Source: Ctenosaura bakeri (Eukaryota > Chordata > Lepidosauria > Squamata > Iguanidae). From it: 64,000 nucleotides of DNA. Shown here piece by piece: positions 57,076 through 64,000 of this stretch (position 1 is the stretch's first letter; each line of letters opens with the position of its first letter). The notes beneath the pieces are model-generated. The model was not told the DNA's origin. It ran no database searches and was given only the letters and a program-made list of their open reading frames with translations. A program made the position numbers and the translations under genes. The stretch spans positions 372,001 through 436,000 of the forward strand of contig CAOLHI010000059.1 of NCBI GenBank assembly GCA_948474755.1, in the 5' to 3' direction.

Positions 57076-58690
57076 CAGTCTAATTCTATCACAAATGAAT
57101 TTTGGAGAGGCAAAGGAAGAGTCACAGTCCTTGAGCTACCATAGGATACTGTATATCAATAGGACCGTTGCTGAGCTTCATCACTGAAAGTCCTATCTGT
57201 CAAATGCAGCATTCAAATCAGGAGAGCATAATTCATTAGCAATTCACTTGGGATAATGTTTCTGAAGATTAAACTATTACACTGGAGGGAACTGCACAGG
57301 GAAATATTTATTTAGAACATTTATGAACTGCTTTTCTGTTACTGAAAGCAACTTCTAGGCAAACCTTTTTTTAAAAATAATCAACTATTTTAAAAAGCTG
57401 CCCACATCTCCTCAGGTAGGTCTGTGAACAACAGCATGCTGATAGTGGGTGAGGGTGATGCCAGCAGTGAACAAGGATAGGCCCAAAAGTAGGCAAACTG
57501 ACCCCTATTCTCTGTCTACGATCTCTTCTTTTCTTTCCCACTCTGTCCACAGCAGGAGGCTGCTGGAGAAAGGACAGATCATTCTTAAAGAGAGCTACTG
57601 AAATTAGACCTCATAAGATTGCATGTGCCTTAAGATTTGCAGGTAAAAGGATGCCATTCCTGAATCTTGGGACAATCACAGCAAAGGCTCAGTCACTCTT
57701 TCCAGTGGATACTTTTATACTGTACAATAAAACCCATGTACAGTGTCTTGCCTTTTGCATGTAAATGTCATGAAGATTCACACAGAAAGAGGTTGTTTCA
57801 AATATCCATAAGTCCCAGACCATAAAGGACTTTAGAGCTAAGCACCAAAACCTGGAACTAGGCCTAGAAGCCAACTGGCATCCAGAACAATTGCCACAAA
57901 ATTGGCTTGCTCTGTTCATGTGTTCCACTGTCTGTCAGCTAAGAGTATTTACCATTGCTCTCTTGCACTACTGCTTCCTTAGTCACCAGCGTTCACAGGG
58001 TTCATGAAGGTAGAATCCATATAGTAAACCAAAGAAGAACTGTCTCAAATTAACATATATACAAAACCAATCTGCAGAAAAAGGTCTTTGTATTCTAAGT
58101 TGCCTGTGACAACTGGTAGGAATTCCCAGAGGTAACTCATGTCATATCCTGCCAAGTTATAAAAAGAGAGAGAGAGAGAGCTGATTGTACAATAGACTTG
58201 TGGAGCATGAAAAATGTTTACATCCATTTACACGAATTGTTCTCTTTCCCACCGGCTCCTGGTGGCAAAACGCCCAGTGCTGAAGCTAGCAACAGTAGTC
58301 AACAGATAAGATCACTGTGAACAAGACAATGAAAGCATTTGTTTGGATCTGTGCCACTGACCAGTACTAAGAAAGCATTCAAAGATTGTTATACCTGGCG
58401 TCTTTAAAGTGGAGAAGAGACTACAGCCAAGAGAATTCCTGTATAGATGATAAACAAATTATTCAGGCAATAGTGGCAAATCTGTACACAGAATTCCTTA
58501 TCACAATCTGCATAAAAGTATGAAAGGCTGGTTCACACAACACTGAGGTCAAGATGAATCTGGTTTGCTTACACCCAAATGGCAGCTTGATTGTAGATGG
58601 AGCATGGGAGATTTCTATAATGTTGTTCTGCTTTGCTTCCAAAATAATCCCAAAAGTTCCAGAATGAGATCAGCCATGACTGGTTCCTGT

Positions 58691-59100
58691 ATCATAGAAT
58701 CAATGAATCTTAAAGTTGGAAGAAACCACAACAGCCGTATATTCCAGTTCCCTGCCATGTAGATTACCTACACAACTAAACTAGTCCTGAGAGATGCTCA
58801 TCCAATCTCTGCTTAAAGGCCTCCAAAAAAAGAGAGACTCTACAACACTCTGAGGCAGCGCATTCCACTGTTGAACAGCTCTTACACTAAAGAAGTTCTT
58901 CCTAATGTTTAGGAGGAATTTCTTTTCTTGCAATTTGAATCCATTGGTCATGTACTAGTCTTTGGAGCAGCAGAAAACAAGCTTGCTCCATCTTCTACAT
59001 GACATCCCAATTAAATCTTTAAAAATAACTATCATGTTACCACACAGTCTTCTCTTCTCCAATCTAACATACCTAGCTCCCTCAGTTATTCCTATTAAGA
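58691..59100 (-). mobile_element. CR1 LINE 3' end, minus strand
   Basis: It begins 'ATCATAGAATCAATGAATC' (reverse of the CR1 terminus) and continues through 'CTGCTTAAAGGCCTCC', 'AGAAGTTCTTCCTAATG' and 'GAGCAGCAGAAAACAAGC', the reverse complement of the conserved C-terminal ORF2 region. 5' truncated and frame-broken. Confidence 0.8.
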
Positions 59101-59124
59101 CTTGATTTACAGAATATTGATCAT

Positions 59125-59250
59125 CTTGAGGCTGAGAGTATATGACTTGTCCAAGGTCATTCAGTGAGTTTCCATTGCCAAGCAGGGATTTGAACTCTGA
59201 TCTCCAGAATCATAGTTCTGTGATCAAACTGCTCCACCACACTGGGTCTA
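59125..59250 (-). repeat. tRNA-type SINE head fragment
   Basis: 'GGCTGAGAGTATATGACTTGTCC', 'AAGCAGGGATTTGAACTCTG' and 'CACCACACTGGGTC' are the reverse complement of the head half of the 54702 copy. The tail is missing. Confidence 0.65.
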
Positions 59251-59854
59251 GAATGATCCAAACTTGTCCATAAAAAAATATCAAACATATTCCTACTGAC
59301 ACATTTCCCCTTTTAAATTTAGGAAACCAAGGTCTACTGCATGCTTCCTAATGCAGACATCCCACACTGGAACAACCTCAGAATGTTTCAGAGTCTAATT
59401 TTCTAGTAAGAAAATACTTCAAACGCAGAAAAATCCACAAATGTACCTTACTCACATGTAGATTACCTGGATGACAATCACAGAATATTCTTGTACTGGA
59501 AAGCTGAGGTTTCCCAGCATGTAGTAATATTCTTATACATATGATTGCCAGATAGGGCTTGTGTATGCGTTTAATTTATTTTTTTTACACACAGGGAAAG
59601 TCAATGCATATATTAATCCAATTTATTCAATGAGCCTATTCTACTTGGGACCAACTATTGGATTTATACTAGTATGAGATGTAGACTGAAGTAATGGCTC
59701 GTGCTAGCACATTTCACATTAAGAGTATTCATATGAATATTCTATGCAAAAATTAGACATGAACAGAAGGGCTGCCTGCCCTAGACCTTTGTGTCCCCAA
59801 GCAATGTACTGGTTCTCAACATATGTTGCTCTGGTGCATATAATCAAGGTGGGC

Positions 59855-59975
59855 ATCATGTCCCCCTTCAGATGTTGGATTGCAGTTCCCAGCACTCCTT
59901 ACCATTAGCTATGCTGCCTAACTTGATGGAAGTTGCAGTCTAACAACAACTAGAAGGCAGCTTGATTCTCACCCT
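59855..59975. repeat. Palindromic MITE, decayed full-length copy
   Basis: 'TTCAGATGTTGGATTGCAGTTCCCAGCACTCC' and 'GATGGAAGTTGCAGTCTAACAACAACTAGAAGG' are partly complementary arms around 'TTACCATTAGCTATGCTGCC', the best member of this family in the window. Confidence 0.6.
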
Positions 59976-61159
59976 TGATACATACAGATGGAGCCTGTTT
60001 TACTAGAGGCAAATATCAAGTTTGTGAAACAAGTATGATAGCATTTCTAAATGTCTTCTTATCTCAGTCCTATGCAACGTTTCCAAATATTTCACACATC
60101 TCACATGAAATGTAAACCCAGTTATCTCTAATTAAAAAACAAATACCACAAGTATCTCAGACTTACTATGCTTTTGTTACCATTCCAAGAAACAAAGTTA
60201 AGATATTCATAAGCAAAACTTAATTTAAAACCTAGGGATGCAACCAAAAAAAAAAAAGCTAACACTGACTATACAGTTAACCATATATGGTATACATTCA
60301 ACCACAGTCCTTCAGAGAAGAAAATAATACAGAAGTTCACAATAACCATTTAAACCATTTAAGAAGCTGCAGAAAAGAAAAGAGCAATTTCTTGTTTGTG
60401 AATATATTCCCTGAAGCCTTACATTCAGCAATCCATTTTCCCACCTACTCAACATGTAGAAACAAGCTGCCAATTACATTCAGAAAAATGGAGATGCTGA
60501 CACATCTTAAACAGAAATGGTTGCATACCCTGAAGGAGTTGGGGGGCAGGCAGGAAGAAATATTCCTTAAAAAAGACATCTTCCTTGAAAAATGAAAAAT
60601 AGAAGAAAATATAGAGAATAAAACTAGCTTATTGTGCTGTTTGCAGTTTAAACAAAGAACAAGAACTGCAAGCAGAACCTAACAAAAAATATCTTGCGTG
60701 CACTTCCTAAATGGGTTTATGCAATACACTTTCACTGTGGTTCCCAACTAGAAAATAACTCCATGTTAAAGTTCAGAGTGGGCTGTTCAGTAGAAACAAA
60801 GTTAAATACATCGACTACAGCATGAGAAGTACTTTGAAGCTGGTGACAGACATGTGACAAACTGATTTGATATTTGACCTTTAGTATGAGAAAGATTTCA
60901 GGCACTACCTTACCCTGAAAATCCTCTGACTGTCAGGCTATAGGATTTTCCAGATACCCACTATGCCAAGTGAATGCCAAATACACCATGATTGTACTAG
61001 ATATGAGACCACAATACTGACAGAACTGTTTTGTTGGCAAAGAAATGCCAACAAATGAGGTGGAACAGAGCAGAGTCATATTCTGTACTCTTTCAACTGG
61101 TATGCCAATTGGTATACCAGTTGAAGGAGTATAGATAGCAGATATACAACTGATAGCAG

Positions 61160-61161
<2 letters not shown>

Positions 61162-61214
<53 letters not shown>

Positions 61215-61216
61215 TA
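61162..61216. repeat. (ATT)n microsatellite
   Basis: About seventeen uninterrupted ATT repeats, the longest simple repeat in the window. Confidence 0.95.
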
Positions 61217-63529
61217 ATTTTTTTGCCTATTCCTCAGTGGGACAAAGAACATTGAGCTATAGCTGCTTCTGTACCAGTGATTGTTCCACTCACATCACAG
61301 AATGAGATCCTCAGATATAGGGCAGGTTTATAATGTAACTCCCATAGGTTATCTATCTTCTGGTACCACTCCAGCCTTTTCCAATGCTGACCAAATACTC
61401 ATGGATACCCAATGGCAGCTGGTTGCTTCCATGATAGTGCAATGATAAATCTGCTCTGGGTTTTAGTATGAACTTTTAAAAAGCTATCCAAAGTACAGAA
61501 TCTACTTGGGAGGTACCCTGGATAGTTGTTTTAAAGTTCAGACTAAAACCCAGCTTCACCTCCTCACTGACACAGAAGCCACCAGCTTCATCTGTATCAC
61601 ACCATGGGCCTCTTAACATCTCAACCTGAGCTTTGAAAACATTCAAGTAATCTTAAAGGTGATCTGTGAAGATATATAACTTTCTAGTCACGTATTTTTA
61701 ATAAAATCTGTGTGTGTGTTTCCTTGTCTGTTGAAAAGCACTGATACAAGACAACAGGGTTTTCTTCTTCTTCTGTTTTTCTTCAGACTGATCTTTTTGT
61801 GGAATATTAAACCTACAAAGCTAAATATTGTATTTTTTAATATAATCATATATGTGTCTGGAAAGGTCATAATGATTGCTCAGTTGTTAATGTTTCCTAT
61901 TTTGGGGAACATATCAAGAAAAAAGGCATCCTGCCTTTCTGATAAACATACTCTAAAGGACCTCACAATATGACTACTCTTGGCAGTCCTCTTATCTATG
62001 TAAAATGTGACAGCATTATAAAAGAACTGAAAAAGATGGCAGGTAATTTTCCAAAAGCCAGTAGGGCAGGGAGCATTAGTAGACAACCAATATAGCAGAT
62101 CAAAATCTGTTAGAAAAGAAAATACTTCACATGCTAGTGGGAGCCTGGTCAAAGAAAAGTAGAATGAAATCCCTAAGGGAAAATTTCAAGGCTTTAGAGC
62201 TCCCACTGAGAAGGTACTCTTACGTTATTGAGATAACAGTCTAGAAGATGCCCATCAATAGGCAATGGATTTACTACAATGAAACATTTGTATTGCTTCT
62301 GAAATTATTTGGGTTCTTTATTGTAAACTGCCCAGAATAGGTAAAACATTCATAGACAGAGTAGTCATTTTTGTCTCAGAATTTTTTTTCAGGGAAAGTT
62401 GAGCCCTTATAATCGTATCTTGGAATTATTATTATAAACATGGATTGTTTTAAAGATATAAACCATGGAATAGAACCTATGTGTGGAAAATTGCCTGGAT
62501 CCAATTGTTAGATCCAACTAGTATAGACTCACTGAATCAATGAATCAATTTGTTCAATTTATTCAAATTTCAATTCATTTTATTTATTCACATTATTCAA
62601 TTTCTTCAAATAAAATCAATTTATTTAAATGTTGAGTTGCCATTTCACAATTAATTCAGTAGGTCAACTTTAGATTAGACTAGCAATTGGGCTTGGGCCA
62701 GTGCTCATCTCACAGTTATTTCCAGAATCACATCCTACCTATGGAAATGTTACAACCAAACTTGCTGATATATGGTTTGAAAGGACTTTTCCACCACTCA
62801 CATATTATTGCTTTTAAATTTTTTGACAGAAAACAAAAGTTTAAATAATCCCTGCAGCACAGTAATTTCAGCATATTAAAGTGATTCTATTCTCTTTGTC
62901 ATTATTTTTCTGCAGGACAATTATTGTATAGATGAAATTACACTATAGAATATCAATAGGTTATTTTGGAAACCATAGGTGTGTTGTTTATTAAATGCAG
63001 AAATTTAGAAAGAGAGCGAGTGAGTGAGAGCACCACACATTTTGATTTCTCCAGAGAATGTGGGAGAGGTTTCTGTGGTCAACCTGTGGTCAATATGTTT
63101 GTTTGTTTGCTATAAATGGTTGGTTCTCACCCTGTGATCTATAGACCACAGATGGTTTGCCAAGAACTTTCTGATGAGGTTGACTCTTCCTTCCTCAACC
63201 TCTGCCCCACTTCCAGTAGTATGAATTGCATTTTTAGAAGCTTCTGGATACTTTCCCAATATTTTTTGCCTGTCCATTTGATAGCTTGAAATTTCATTGC
63301 TATGGTTTAATAATTGAATGAAGGCAAGTTGTAGAAGGCAGATGTGCCAGAAAATGTAAATCCTATACACACTTCCAGTCTTTATGGGGCTATTAGCTTC
63401 CTTAAATATTTATAGCCCAGATTTTCACTACATGAATCAAAATGATCACAGACTTCCTGTGATGCATTTTGAGATGGCTTTTTAAAGCTTTCAACAATAT
63501 TTCAGATAACTCATTCATCATATACACTA

Positions 63530-63610
63530 AGGATGGACAAATGCAGCTCTCCAAGTGTTGCTGGATTGAAGCTCCTAGCATTCCTCAACTGGCTATGATA
63601 AATTTTTGTT
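63530..63610. repeat. Decayed palindromic MITE fragment
   Basis: 'CTCTCCAAGTGTTGCTGGATTGAAGCTCCTAGCATTCC' is the left arm and part of the centre of the family at 59855. Confidence 0.45.
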
Positions 63611-64000
63611 GCTGGATAATAAATAAGCTATGGAAGGCCTTAGAAATCAATGGAACAAGGAATTGGACTGTCCTGTCCTGCTCAGTCAAGTGACTATGGC
63701 TTTGATTTCCATGTTTCCTGTATCTATAGATCTTGTGACTTACTCTACAAAAAAAAAAAAAGTGTGCCAGATATAATGGATATTGCAATTCCATTTTAGG
63801 GAAAGCTTGAGCAAATTGTCTGATTGCTGGTACTGTAAACATCTCTGTGCATTTAAGCATATGATCTTGGTATGTACAGTTAGTTTTTTTGATGGTCACC
63901 ACATGTGTTAATTTTGTACTGTACTCATCTTTTGAATTTTGTATGTATCCATATGCTATTAAACTATCTACATGCTTTTTGGTTTTCACATGCCTGTTCT

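Larger units (their letters stand above)
44596..64000. other. Upstream flank of FGFR2 without recognisable genes
   Basis: I see no exon with splice sites and family similarity on either strand. The flank is AT-rich with scattered SINEs, CR1, L2, Penelope-like and MITE relics listed separately. Repeat-poor stretches are about 45.45-46.4, 46.6-47.4, 48.43-49.6, 51.4-52.2, 52.83-54.68, 57.1-58.65 and 60.0-61.1 kb. In human the next gene upstream of FGFR2 is far away, so a gene desert with regulatory elements is the expected content. Confidence 0.7.

Noticed and set aside
61098..61131. Short hairpin TTCAACTGGTAT/ATACCAGTTGAA
   Set aside because: It is a lone 12-bp stem without target duplication or relatives in the window. 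It is likely chance or a fragment.

Overview
The window is nuclear DNA from a vertebrate, most likely a squamate reptile (lizard or snake). Three spliced exons on the minus strand encode the start of a fibroblast growth factor receptor that matches FGFR2. The repeat content also fits a squamate: CR1 LINE 3' ends, 5S-rRNA-derived and tRNA-derived SINEs with a Bov-B-like tail, a SPIN-like hAT element, Penelope-like relics and many short palindromic MITEs. No bacterial or organellar features are present. Nearly all short open frames here are chance frames or transposon fragments.

The gene runs from right to left. A CpG island (about 42.0-43.29 kb) holds the presumed promoter and the non-coding first exon, with a candidate splice donor at 42261/42260. 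Intron 1 is about 10 kb. Exon 2 (31767-32027) carries the end of the 5' leader, the start codon (31884), the signal peptide and the first mature residues. Intron 2 is about 24 kb. Exon 3 (7582-7836) encodes immunoglobulin domain I, and exon 4 (6071-6145) encodes the acid box. Every junction is GT-AG and phase 1, so exon 3 or exon 4 can be skipped without a frame change. The coding part seen is 448 bases. Ig domains II and III, the membrane segment and the kinase must lie beyond position 1. Positions 1-6070 are the start of intron 4.

Upstream of the promoter (43.3-64 kb) there is no recognisable gene. This flank starts with the most striking feature of the window: eight head-to-tail 165-bp units, each a 144-bp palindromic MITE plus a 21-bp CT-rich spacer, beginning about 230 bp beyond a CCAAT/GC-box cluster. 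Two nearly perfect palindromic relatives sit in the 5' part of intron 1. The two arms of each copy carry matching subfamily differences. The rest of the flank is old repeats separated by single-copy AT-rich DNA, some of which (about 53.1-54.45 kb) has the look of a conserved enhancer.

Other points of interest are an in-frame upstream AUG in exon 2 whose 19-codon extension resembles the human one as I remember it, a 4-residue deletion in Ig domain I, a SPIN-like transposon with a GC-rich duplicated interior, and two decayed hammerhead-ribozyme motifs in Penelope-like fragments. Family assignments come from reading the sequence and from memory. No database search was run.
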